Numbered from the stretch's first letter, positions 1-6,741 are shown. The stretch is 10,952 bases of DNA from Streptomyces speibonae (GCA_000715605.1 KL568541.1:46996-57947), one strand, 5' to 3'. Made by a program: numbers and translations. Notes: generated by a model not told the origin, from the letters alone.

Positions 1-17
1 ATGTGTATAAGAGACAG
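1..17. other. Sequencing adapter remnant (Tn5 mosaic end)
   Basis: The bases ATGTGTATAAGAGACAG are the last 17 of the 19-base Tn5 mosaic end found in Nextera-type transposase libraries. They sit at the extreme end of the window and break the reading frame of the metallophosphatase that begins immediately after them at base 18. They are a library artefact at a contig end, not genomic sequence. Confidence 0.96.
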
Positions 18-491
<474 letters not shown>

Positions 492-503
492 GGTGACCCC
501 TTC

Positions 504-538
504 CCTCCGTCGCCCCGTACGGTACGCAGCGACGGAGG
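504..538 (-). promoter_or_regulatory. Perfect 10-bp hairpin between nuclease stop and phosphatase start
   Basis: Arms at 504-513 and 529-538 are perfectly complementary (CCTCCGTCGC and GCGACGGAGG) with a 15-base loop. The loop itself contains the dyad CGTACGGTACG. On the minus strand the 3' arm carries GGAGG immediately before GAAGGGGTCACC and the ATG at 491. It could be a T-tract-less terminator for the nuclease transcript, or a hairpin that hides part of the phosphatase ribosome binding site. The sequence does not decide between these. Confidence 0.5.
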
Positions 539-581
539 CCGCCGGGGAGATTTGCGCACCCGGCAGTTCACGGGGCGCGCG

Positions 582-863
582 TCAGCAGGTGGCGAGGTGG
601 CTCTGCAGCGCGGACTTCTCGGCCGCGTCGACGGACAGGTCGTAGTAGTACTTCACCTGCACCCAGGCCCTGACGTACGTGCACCGGTAGGCCGAGCGCG
701 ACGGCATCCAGGTGGCCGGGTCCTGGTCTCCCTTGGACTGGTTGACGTTGTCCGTGACGGCGAGGAGCTGCGGGCGGGTCAGGTCGTTGGCGAAGGACTG
801 GCGCCGCGCGGTGGACCAGGCGCCGGCGCCGGAGTCCCAGGCCTCGGCGAGCGGCACGAGGTG
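582..863 (-). pseudogene. Secreted HNH (DUF1524-type) nuclease, 3' fragment of a gene split by the mobile element
   Basis: This fragment encodes the last 93 residues of an actinobacterial HNH endonuclease family protein. It reads H-L-V-P-L-A-E-A-W-D-S and continues through N-x-N-Q-S-K-G-D-Q-D-P, the second conserved block of these DUF1524-like nucleases, to the stop at 582. Directly upstream of the His codon (861-863) the frame meets a stop (864-866 on the minus strand) that belongs to the inserted element. The missing 5' half lies at 6192-6560. Joining the halves at the shared CACCTC gives an uninterrupted 214-codon gene. A GTG at 857 could in principle start translation, but nothing resembling a ribosome binding site precedes it. 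The fragment lacks the signal peptide and first catalytic motif and is probably not expressed as a working enzyme. Confidence 0.9.
858..863 (+). repeat. Left core hexamer GAGGTG at element/target junction
   Basis: GAGGTG (CACCTC on the coding strand of the nuclease) is present once at each junction; the partner is at 6192-6197. The bases flanking it differ on the element side, so the shared block is exactly six. It encodes His-Leu of the nuclease motif. Recombination at a six-base core is what is known for Tn554. The hexamer occurs by chance elsewhere in this GC-rich window, so the argument rests on frame restoration rather than on the repeat alone. Confidence 0.8.
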
Positions 864-973
864 TTATCCGCACCTTGTTTGCGATGCCGCTGACATCTGT
901 GACGTGGCGTGGTGGACCGTGTCCTTCCTGTGAGCGGTGCGTTATCCGGTGCAGCGGTGAGGTGCCGCTGACA
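863..973 (+). repeat. Left-end direct repeat with 78-bp spacing
   Basis: GTTATCCG occurs at 863-870 and 941-948, and TGCCGCTGACA at 885-895 and 963-973. Both pairs are exactly 78 bp apart, so 863-895 and 941-973 form an imperfect 33-bp direct repeat with identical outer blocks and a diverged middle. It lies between the left junction and the first recombinase start, where recombinase arm sites would be expected. Function is inferred from position only. Confidence 0.65.
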
Positions 974-976
974 GCG

Positions 977-2170
977 ATGACGGACGGGGTGGCGGTGGCA
1001 AGTACGCAGCGAGTGGTCACGGGTGAAGGCGTGACGTGGACGGTCGTCGGTGAGGACTACCGTGTAGCGGAGCCGGTCGAGCAGTACCTGGAGTACCTGA
1101 GATCGAGGGACTGCTCCCCCAACACCCTCAAGAGCTACGCGCGGGGCCTGGCCCTGTGGTGGACGTTTCTGGAGCGTCGGGCGCAGGCGTGGGACGCCAT
1201 CGGAGTGACCGAACTCGGAACCTTTGTAGGGCAGCTGCGTCGCGGGAGCGTGGCTGAGGACGTGGTGCCGCTCTTTGAGGGCGTGAAGGCGGCCGACGCG
1301 ACCGTGGCGAGCCGGGCTCGCGCAGTCATGGGCTTCTACCGCTATCACGCGGCTCGCGGGGTCGAGGTCGCGGGACGGCTGTACGAGACGGTGAAGGCCC
1401 GGCCGGGAAGCTACCTGCCGTTCCTGGAGCACGTGGCGCGCAGGACGGGACGGCGTTCCAGCGTGGTCAAGATCCGCGTACGGGCCAAGCCGGTGCCGGT
1501 GCTGCTGCCCGACCAGATGTCAGCGCTCCGCGAGGCGGAGGCGACCTGGGACGCGACGGGTGCGGTCTGGTCGGGCGAACTGCGGTACCGCCTGCTGTGG
1601 ACCCTGCTGGAGGAGACCGGGCTGCGGCTCGGCGAGGCCCTTGGCCTGCGGCACCGCGACTGGAAGACCGGCACGGGTACGACCGCGCAGGTCGAGGTCG
1701 TCCACCGTGAGGACCACCCGCACGGCCTGCGGGCCAAGAGCGGTCACCGCCGCGTCTTCGTCGGCTCGGTTCTGGACCGCCTTTACGGCGACTGGGTCTG
1801 GGCACTGTGCGAGGCCGGTGCAGACGTCGAGCTGGACGACTGGGACGACGCGTACATCTTCTGCAACCTGCACCGCGGACGTCGGTTCGCGCCGCTCAGG
1901 GCGGAGAGCGTCTACAAGCACCTGGCCGCGCGGAAGCAGCACGTCCCCGGCCTGCCGCCGGGCATGACCCCGCACTGGTACCGGCACACCCACGCCACGG
2001 GCCTGCTGCTGTCCGGTGTGCCGATGCACGTGGTCAGCCGCAGGCTCGGCCACGCGGACATCCAGACCACGATCAACACGTACGCCCATGTGACCGAGGA
2101 CGCCGAACTGCGCGCGTGCGCGGACTGGCAGAAGATCACGCAAGCCTGGGGAAGCCGTCATGAAAGCTGA
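977..2170 (+). CDS. tnpA: Tyrosine recombinase, TnpA-like (first transposase of the Tn554-like trio)
   Basis: This site-specific recombinase belongs to the phage integrase family, which cuts and rejoins DNA through a phosphotyrosine intermediate. An N-terminal core-binding (SAM-like) domain covers roughly residues 30-115, including VEQYLEYLRSRDCSPNTLKS. The catalytic domain follows with a full set of residues: R217 (TGLRLGE), K254 (LRAKSGHRR), H333 and R336 (PHWYRHTHA), H359 (RRLGHAD) and nucleophile Y369 (INTYAH). The ATG at 977 gives 397 residues; GGTGAGG lies about 14 bases upstream, a rather long spacing. The frame is open back to a TTG at 875, but that stretch is repeat-rich end DNA. The 3' end overlaps the next recombinase by 11 bp, implying coupled expression. 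Together with its partner it should recognise the ends and the GAGGTG target core. The family is certain; the TnpA assignment rests on the gene order. Confidence 0.9.
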   Translation: MTDGVAVASTQRVVTGEGVTWTVVGEDYRVAEPVEQYLEYLRSRDCSPNTLKSYARGLALWWTFLERRAQAWDAIGVTELGTFVGQLRRGSVAEDVVPLFEGVKAADATVASRARAVMGFYRYHAARGVEVAGRLYETVKARPGSYLPFLEHVARRTGRRSSVVKIRVRAKPVPVLLPDQMSALREAEATWDATGAVWSGELRYRLLWTLLEETGLRLGEALGLRHRDWKTGTGTTAQVEVVHREDHPHGLRAKSGHRRVFVGSVLDRLYGDWVWALCEAGADVELDDWDDAYIFCNLHRGRRFAPLRAESVYKHLAARKQHVPGLPPGMTPHWYRHTHATGLLLSGVPMHVVSRRLGHADIQTTINTYAHVTEDAELRACADWQKITQAWGSRHES

Positions 2171-4412
2171 GCCGATCGTCCATCCGGTAGCCGAGACGTC
2201 GGCCGTTCCCTCGCCGCGTACCCCGGAGCGCAAGCGGCAGGACAAGCGAGATCCGCGCCTGTCCGTGGCCCGGCTCTTCAGCGAGGGGAAAGCGAGGCGA
2301 CTGTGGGAGAGCCTGCCGGAGGAGCACAGGCAGGACCATTTCGACTCGGCCAACATGCCGGAGGACTACGGCAGAGCCTTCACCAAGCAGACCATCGACC
2401 GGGAGAAGGGCTGGTATTCCCAGGCGATCAGCTTCCGGGGTCTGCCCGAGCCGATGATCTGGGAACTGGCCTGGTGCGTCCATCAGCAAGTTGCCGAGGG
2501 GTACGCCATCACCACAGTGCGGTTCCAGGAACTCAGGCGGGGCCTGGTCCTCGCGATCGAGCACGGCGGACCGCAGGCACGTTCCGCACGGTCACTGATG
2601 GCGCTCTCCCACGAGGAATGGGCGCGCGAAGTGCAGCGTGCGGTCATGCGGACCGACGCGTCGCGGAACGCGAGGCTCGGCACGCACGTGCTGAACAGCG
2701 TCAAGCATCTCCAGGACCGCCTGGCCCACGCCTACCACGACGGTGAGTGGTGGCGGCTGGACGTCTGGAACCCCGGTCTGGACCGGCGCATCCCGCAACG
2801 CGAGCACGAGCCCTGGGGCCGGTCCGTGGCCAACTTCAGTCAGCTCACGACGGACTGGTTCCGGGAATCCGCCAAGTGGTGGCTCTCCGTTCAGCTGTCG
2901 ACGGAGCGGTACGTGTGGTCGTCGGTGAAGAGCCGCCTCGACCACCTGAAGTGGTTCCAGTGGTATATCGACCAGGTCGGCTGTTCCGGCCCCCAGCTCG
3001 TGGAGTCCCCCGACCGACTGAGGCCCTGGCTACGCGGATTCGTGGACTCCCTCAACAACCACACGGTGATGAGCGGGCCGAACAAGGGCGGCAAGCTGTC
3101 CAAGAACAGCCGCCGCAGCACGCTGGTGACCATCGAGGCGTTCTACCGGTGGATGTACGACAACCGCGCCGAGGCCGTCTCGGTACTCGGTGACCGACGC
3201 TGGGGCGCGCTCGGTGCGCATCACTCGGTGCTGTTCCGACTGGAGGACAAACCGCGGCTCACCAATCAGCCACCGGACGACATGGCTCTGGAGGACGAGG
3301 TCATCAGCGAGATCGCCGCAGGTTCCGGTGCGCTCGCGGCCCCCAAGCCCGAGGGCGGGCTCGATGACCGGCAGGCCTTCCACGCGCTCATGCTGCTGAT
3401 CCGTACCGGCCGCCGCATGAACGAGGTCCTGATGATGGACTTCGAACCTTTGCTGCCGCTCCTGACAACGAGCAAACGGGACGAGAAGGAGCCGGACGGC
3501 TTCGTGGCCCGGCTTGCCTATCAGCAGACGAAGATCACCGGCGGTGATCCGCCGACGATCCCGGTCGACCAGGAGATCGTTGACATCATCCGCCTCCAGC
3601 AGGAGTGGGTCAGGGAGTTCATCGCGGCCCAGGGTGCCCCGGAGGGAACGGACCCGCGCTACCTCTTCCTGCAGACGAGGAACAACCGGCTCGGGAGGAG
3701 GCCGTATGCCTCGGCGACCTTCCACAGCAGACTCGGCGCGCTGACCGAGAAACTGGCGATCACCGACAGCGTCGGCCGCCCAGTCAGGATCTCGAAGACC
3801 CACACCTTCCGGCACACGCGAGCGACCGACCTGATCAACGCCGGGGTCCCGATCCACGTCGTCATGCGCTACCTGGGACACGTCACCCCGGCCATGACCA
3901 TGCACTATGCCAAAACCCTGGCCGTGACGGCCGAGCGTGAATTCCTCCGCTACAAGAAGGTGACCGCCGACGGCCGGACCGCCGAGGTGAATCCCAGCGA
4001 CCTCTACGACCTCCTCCACCTGGACCAACGCGCCGACCGCGTGCTGCCCAACGGCTGGTGCATGCTCCCGCCCAGACAGGTCTGCGCCAAGGGCAACGCC
4101 TGTTTGACCTGCGACAAGTTCGTCACCGACGCCAGCCACCGCGACGAACTCCAGCACCAGCTCGGCCAGACCGAGGTGTTGATCGCCCGCCGTCAGACGC
4201 AGTTCGCCGCCCGCCACGGCGAGCCGATGGGCGAGGACAATGTCTGGCTCGCCGGCCGCCTCGCCGAAACCCGCGCCCTGAACAAGGTCCTCGTCGCCTT
4301 GGACCAGGTCAGCGTCCGGGAGGACGGACAGCTGAGGGCGGTGCGCGGGGCAGGCGCGGCCGACCGCCCCGAATCACGGTCCACCGCCCAACGACAGGAG
4401 CCCACCACATGA
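2160..4412 (+). CDS. tnpB: Large tyrosine recombinase, TnpB-like (second transposase of the Tn554-like trio)
   Basis: This 750-residue protein is much longer than a typical integrase and has the layout of Tn554 TnpB. A long N-terminal region (about residues 1-350) includes a probable core-binding segment (RYVWSSVKSRLDHLKWFQWY and a following helical part). The catalytic domain carries R419 (RTGRRMNE), K458 (YQQTKITGG), H548 and R551 (THTFRHTRA), H574 (RYLGHVT) and nucleophile Y583 (MHYAKT). Behind it lies a cysteine cluster, C634, C642, C648 and C651 (CAKGNACLTC), likely a zinc-binding tail, followed by a helical C-terminus. The ATG at 2160 overlaps the end of the first recombinase and is preceded by GGGGAAG at 2148-2154. 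Its TGA overlaps the ATG of the next gene. All catalytic residues are present, so an active enzyme is expected. It probably acts with the first recombinase on the two element ends. Confidence 0.9.
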   Translation: MKAEPIVHPVAETSAVPSPRTPERKRQDKRDPRLSVARLFSEGKARRLWESLPEEHRQDHFDSANMPEDYGRAFTKQTIDREKGWYSQAISFRGLPEPMIWELAWCVHQQVAEGYAITTVRFQELRRGLVLAIEHGGPQARSARSLMALSHEEWAREVQRAVMRTDASRNARLGTHVLNSVKHLQDRLAHAYHDGEWWRLDVWNPGLDRRIPQREHEPWGRSVANFSQLTTDWFRESAKWWLSVQLSTERYVWSSVKSRLDHLKWFQWYIDQVGCSGPQLVESPDRLRPWLRGFVDSLNNHTVMSGPNKGGKLSKNSRRSTLVTIEAFYRWMYDNRAEAVSVLGDRRWGALGAHHSVLFRLEDKPRLTNQPPDDMALEDEVISEIAAGSGALAAPKPEGGLDDRQAFHALMLLIRTGRRMNEVLMMDFEPLLPLLTTSKRDEKEPDGFVARLAYQQTKITGGDPPTIPVDQEIVDIIRLQQEWVREFIAAQGAPEGTDPRYLFLQTRNNRLGRRPYASATFHSRLGALTEKLAITDSVGRPVRISKTHTFRHTRATDLINAGVPIHVVMRYLGHVTPAMTMHYAKTLAVTAEREFLRYKKVTADGRTAEVNPSDLYDLLHLDQRADRVLPNGWCMLPPRQVCAKGNACLTCDKFVTDASHRDELQHQLGQTEVLIARRQTQFAARHGEPMGEDNVWLAGRLAETRALNKVLVALDQVSVREDGQLRAVRGAGAADRPESRSTAQRQEPTT

Positions 4413-4816
4413 CGCCCATGCCGGAGCATCTCCGCCAGGCCACCCGCGCCCGCACCGAGGAAGCCGAGAAGCGGGCCCGCGCCGCGCTTGCCGAGCTGGC
4501 CAAGGCGGGCACGCCGATCAGCTTCACGGCCGTGGCCCGCCAGGCCGGGGTGAGCACCGACTTCCTCTACCGGAGCCCGGAACTGCGTACCCGGATCGAA
4601 CGCCACCGCGCCAAGAGCGGGCCCGTTCCGGCAGCGCCTGCAGATCCGCCGGGCGACCCCTCGACCTCCGCCGCGGTGAGGGCACTGAGCGCCCGCCTCA
4701 CGCGGCAGCAGGAGGCTCACCGAGAGGAGGTGACGAGACTCCGCCAGGCGCTCGAGATCGCGCAAGGTGAGAACCTCGACCTGCGCAGGCGCCTGGCCCG
4801 CTACGAGGCCGACTGA
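4409..4816 (+). CDS. tnpC: DUF6262/TnpC-like accessory protein of the transposon
   Basis: This 135-residue basic and charged protein has two visible parts. A helix-turn-helix-like segment lies at about residues 38-55 (SFTAVARQAGVSTDFLYR), and a heptad-like coiled coil at about 90-133 (RLTRQQEAHREEVTRLRQAL and onward). Size, make-up and position directly after two tyrosine recombinases match TnpC of Tn554 (125 residues), which influences transposition orientation and efficiency. The DUF6262 family is commonly found in this place in actinobacteria. The start is firm: CAGGAG at 4395-4400 lies 8 bases before the ATG, and the ATGA overlap with the upstream stop suggests translational coupling. A DNA-binding, dimerising helper role is inferred. 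No catalytic motif is visible. Confidence 0.82.
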   Translation: MTPMPEHLRQATRARTEEAEKRARAALAELAKAGTPISFTAVARQAGVSTDFLYRSPELRTRIERHRAKSGPVPAAPADPPGDPSTSAAVRALSARLTRQQEAHREEVTRLRQALEIAQGENLDLRRRLARYEAD

Positions 4817-4872
4817 CCTGCGTCCGCGCAATTCAGCGGCCTGGAGTCACGAATCTAGGGTCTGACCTGCGT
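4813..4872 (+). repeat. 11-bp direct repeat CTGACCTGCGT, two copies
   Basis: Exact copies lie at 4813-4823 (overlapping the stop of the tnpC-like gene) and 4862-4872, 49 bp apart. They mark the border between the transposase operon and the cargo segment. They could be a scar of an earlier insertion or exchange of cargo, or chance. Confidence 0.45.
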
Positions 4873-5052
4873 GGGTATGAGCGAGGGCGCCTGAGAGGCG
4901 TTTCTCCAGGTGCTGGTGTCGTGCTGGTCAGCGGGGTGTGGGCTCGAGTGTGACGATCTGCTTCGGGTCGGGATGTTGAGCTTGGCGAGGAGATCGGTGC
5001 AACGACAACGACGCAAAGCGGATCAGCGTAGCGGCTCAGACGTGCCTCGCGT
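4817..5052. other. Intergenic segment between transposase genes and methyltransferase (convergent)
   Basis: These 236 bp lie between the 3' ends of the two facing gene groups. They hold an 11-bp direct repeat and a short hairpin followed by TTT, described separately. I see no convincing gene. A frame on the minus strand is open but has no recognisable product. Confidence 0.5.
4888..4903 (+). terminator. Possible weak terminator after the transposase genes
   Basis: CGCCT (4888-4892) and AGGCG (4896-4900) form a 5-bp stem with a GAG loop, followed by TTTCT. This is a short terminator-like structure about 70 bp past the tnpC-like stop. The stem is small, so the call is tentative. Confidence 0.3.
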
Positions 5053-5811
5053 CTAGTCCCGGCTGGCGACCACCACGTAGCCATCGCTCTCGGGGGCGAA
5101 GGTGGTGGACTGCACCGTGAGCCCGACGCTTCGCAACTGCCCCACGAGGTCCTCGTATCGGTAGGGCCAGATGGACAACCGCTCCGAGCAGGCTCGCACT
5201 GCCCCATCCGGCTCGATCTGGGCGACCACGATCTCGAGGAAGTGTTCCTGCTCCCAGCGCTGCTCGATCTGCCAGTAGTGGCTGACGACCGCATCGCGGT
5301 CGTTGCGGCGGATGAGTCGATCACGGACGTCTACCCGTGAACCGGCGGAGCGCACGAGCTCCCAGTTGCGTGACGTGAGCACGAGGCGTCCGCCCGGATT
5401 CAGCAGCCGCGACATCGCTTCCAGTGCGGTCAGGCGCCCGGCTGCGCCCTCGGCGTGCCCGAGTGAGTTGCCGACGCAGAACACCAGATCGAACGTGGAG
5501 TCTTCCAGGTGGTCGGGCAACTCGTCCCAGCTCGCGTGGAGGGCTCGAAGTGAGACATTCTGCTCGTCGGCGGCGTTCTTGGTCCGGCGAACCATCCCAT
5601 CACTGGCGTCTGCGGCGACCACGTCAAGGCCAAGACTCGCGAGACCGACGGCGAGCTGGCCGGTTCCACACGCGCAGTCGAGGACGCGTGCGTTGGGCGG
5701 CAGAGAGCCCACGACATCGCTGCAGTAAACCGCGGCTGCCTTGGCGGGGGTCAACCTGTCGTCCCCGATAAGCCACTCGTACACGTCGGAAAGCGCCCCA
5801 TAACCAGCCAC
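5053..5811 (-). CDS. Class I SAM-dependent methyltransferase (transposon cargo)
   Basis: The protein has about 252 residues and a Rossmann-fold SAM methyltransferase pattern. Motif I is VLDCACGTG at residues 43-51, the acidic ribose-binding position is D68 (VVAADAS), motif IV is FDLVFCVGNSLGH at 107-119, and LLNPGGRLVLTSRNWE follows near 136-151. The G-N-S-x-x-H block resembles glycine/sarcosine-type and other small-molecule N- or O-methyltransferases. The N/D-P-P-Y motif of DNA or Erm-type rRNA adenine methylases is absent. The substrate is unknown. I chose GTG 5811 because GGAGG lies 8 bases before it; ATG 5826 (257 residues) is the alternative and has no clear ribosome binding site. The gene runs against the transposase genes inside the element, so it is read as cargo, perhaps giving resistance or modifying a metabolite. 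That role is inference. Confidence 0.85.
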   Translation of the reverse strand: MAGYGALSDVYEWLIGDDRLTPAKAAAVYCSDVVGSLPPNARVLDCACGTGQLAVGLASLGLDVVAADASDGMVRRTKNAADEQNVSLRALHASWDELPDHLEDSTFDLVFCVGNSLGHAEGAAGRLTALEAMSRLLNPGGRLVLTSRNWELVRSAGSRVDVRDRLIRRNDRDAVVSHYWQIEQRWEQEHFLEIVVAQIEPDGAVRACSERLSIWPYRYEDLVGQLRSVGLTVQSTTFAPESDGYVVVASRD

Positions 5812-5826
5812 CGCGATAACCTCCAT

Positions 5827-6167
5827 TACTCGACGACACGCCAGCTGGACCGCGCGTGCGATTCGGACCTTGCGTCTCGCACTGTGCCGGGCCGTGTCAG
5901 CGAAGCCTTGAGCAGGACCCAACCACTTCCGGCCGCTGAGACTCCACCTGATTTCATAGGAAACCGCGACAGCCGCACCGACACAGGTCCCCACTCCACC
6001 GGCGTCCCACAGCCACGACGGGGACCGCGGCCGGCAAGGGCGCGTTCACAAGAGATCACGGTCACGAACGTGCCTGACCTACACGCGGAAACTCATGCGC
6101 TGATCATCTCGCAGCCGTCAGTTGTTGGCGGTATGACGCTGACGTTTTGAACTGCAGAAATAGCGGT
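5827..6167. other. Right-end region of the element, no gene seen
   Basis: This segment lies between the methyltransferase start and the right junction. The methyltransferase frame stays open to 5994, but the extension is Arg/Ser-rich, has no family match I recognise, and is more likely leader and promoter DNA. The last ~130 bp are visibly less GC-rich than the flanks and hold two small inverted repeats (listed separately), as expected for a recombinase-bound transposon end. Confidence 0.5.
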
Positions 6168-6170
6168 TCA
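6116..6170. repeat. Subterminal inverted repeats at the right end
   Basis: There are two dyads. CGTCAG (6116-6121) pairs with CTGACG (6139-6144), and TGAAC (6148-6152) pairs with GTTCA (6166-6170). They lie 20-75 bp inside the right junction and could be recombinase binding sites. The arms are only 5-6 bp, so the evidence is modest. GCTGAC within the first dyad recalls the GCTGACA block of the left-end repeat. Confidence 0.4.
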
Positions 6171-6560
6171 GGCCGTCGCGGCTACGGATATGAGGTGGTC
6201 GATGTCGACGTCGGAGGCGGCGGACCAGGTGGCGCCGTCGTAGGGGGAGTACCAGCTGCCGCTGGTGGCGGCGCAGGAGGAGTCGGTGCGAACGTTGGAG
6301 CCGTCGCGCTTGAGGATCGTCTCGCGGGTGTTGCAGGTGCCGCTGATGGTGATCCAGTGCGGGAACAGGTCCCGGTCGTAGCCGGTGCGGCTCTCGGTGC
6401 GCACGTCCAGGGTGGCGAGGTAGCCGCGGGCGGTGGCGGCGCTGACCGGGGTGGGCAGGGCGGCGGAGGCGGCCGGGCCGTTGAACAGGCCGGCGGCGGC
6501 TATGAGTCCGGTGAGCGCCGCGGCCGTGCCGAGCCGTCGACGCGCGTAGAACTTCGACAT
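6168..6560 (-). pseudogene. Secreted HNH (DUF1524-type) nuclease, 5' fragment truncated by the mobile element
   Basis: This fragment encodes the first 123 residues of the nuclease, from ATG 6560 (AAGGGAG a few bases upstream) to the junction. A Sec-type signal peptide is clear: an Arg-rich start (FYARRRL), a hydrophobic Ala/Leu/Gly core and a likely cut after A-S-A at residue 33. The mature part includes Y-D-R-D-L-F-P-H-W, two cysteines and the motif start D-V-D-I-D-H-L. After Leu123 the frame enters the element and adds seven foreign residues (I-S-V-A-A-T-A) before a stop at 6168. The rest of the gene is at 582-863. Intact proteins of this type are secreted actinobacterial HNH endonucleases of about 210 residues; the reconstructed 214 fits. 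The fragment keeps its start signals, so a truncated secreted peptide of about 130 residues could still be made, but without the N-Q-S-K block it should be inactive. Confidence 0.9.
6192..6197 (+). repeat. Right core hexamer GAGGTG at element/target junction
   Basis: This is the second copy of the junction hexamer; the first is at 858-863. On the nuclease strand it reads CACCTC, the His122-Leu123 codons. Immediately inside the element the minus strand reads ATATCCG, against TTATCCG just inside the left junction, so the ends are short inverted repeats around the core. Confidence 0.8.
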
Positions 6561-6738
6561 GCGAACTCCCTTGTGGGGTGGGGCCTTTGGCGTGCGGGCA
6601 GGGGAATGCTCGCCTCGCCGCGTTGCCGGGAGGGGTGGATCCGGTAAGAAGCTAATGACGCGCCCATGACACGTCCATGGTTCGCGTGTGAAGGTTCCGC
6701 GCTCGGGGTTCGCGCGGGCCTCGCGTACCATGGGCGGT
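6561..6738. promoter_or_regulatory. Divergent promoter region between nuclease and riboswitch leader
   Basis: This region must hold the promoters for the nuclease (minus) and the manganese-controlled transporter (plus). For the plus strand, TACCAT at 6726-6731 fits a TAnnnT -10 box about ten bases before the 5' base of the riboswitch helix, but no good -35 is visible. For the minus strand I cannot name a promoter with confidence. Confidence 0.35.
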
Positions 6739-6741
6739 GCA

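Larger units (their letters stand above)
864..6191 (+). mobile_element. Tn554-like transposon inserted in the HNH nuclease gene (about 5.33 kb)
   Basis: The element is bounded by the GAGGTG core copies and interrupts the nuclease gene in the opposite orientation. It encodes, in order, a ~397-residue tyrosine recombinase, a 750-residue tyrosine recombinase and a 135-residue HTH/coiled-coil protein, each overlapping the next. This is the tnpA-tnpB-tnpC arrangement of Tn554, whose products are 361, 630 and 125 residues. A methyltransferase gene facing the other way is the only visible cargo. There are no long terminal inverted repeats. Each end begins, just inside the core, with TATCCG in inverted orientation (865-870 and the complement at 6185-6190). 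Neither recombinase shows a frameshift or a lost catalytic residue, so the element looks intact. RIT elements are the main alternative, but they carry three recombinases; here the third gene is not a recombinase. Confidence 0.88.

Noticed and set aside
594..599. Other GAGGTG copies (594-599, 959-964) as alternative junction cores
   Set aside because: Only the copies at 858-863 and 6192-6197 restore the nuclease frame; the hexamer is expected by chance in this composition.
875..976. N-terminal extension of the first recombinase from TTG 875
   Set aside because: The stretch is made of left-end repeats and has no family-like sequence; the ATG at 977 gives a normal N-terminus.
3030..4217. 395-codon minus-strand ORF inside the large recombinase gene
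   Set aside because: It is a shadow of a gene with a complete catalytic residue set; no domain is recognisable in it.
4833..5052. Remnant of another transposase on the minus strand next to the methyltransferase
   Set aside because: A short frame is open, but I recognise no family motif and the segment has no start signal.
5812..5994. Longer methyltransferase from an upstream start at 5994
   Set aside because: The added ~60 residues are Arg/Ser-rich and precede a normal family N-terminus; GGAGG correctly placed before GTG 5811 supports the shorter form.
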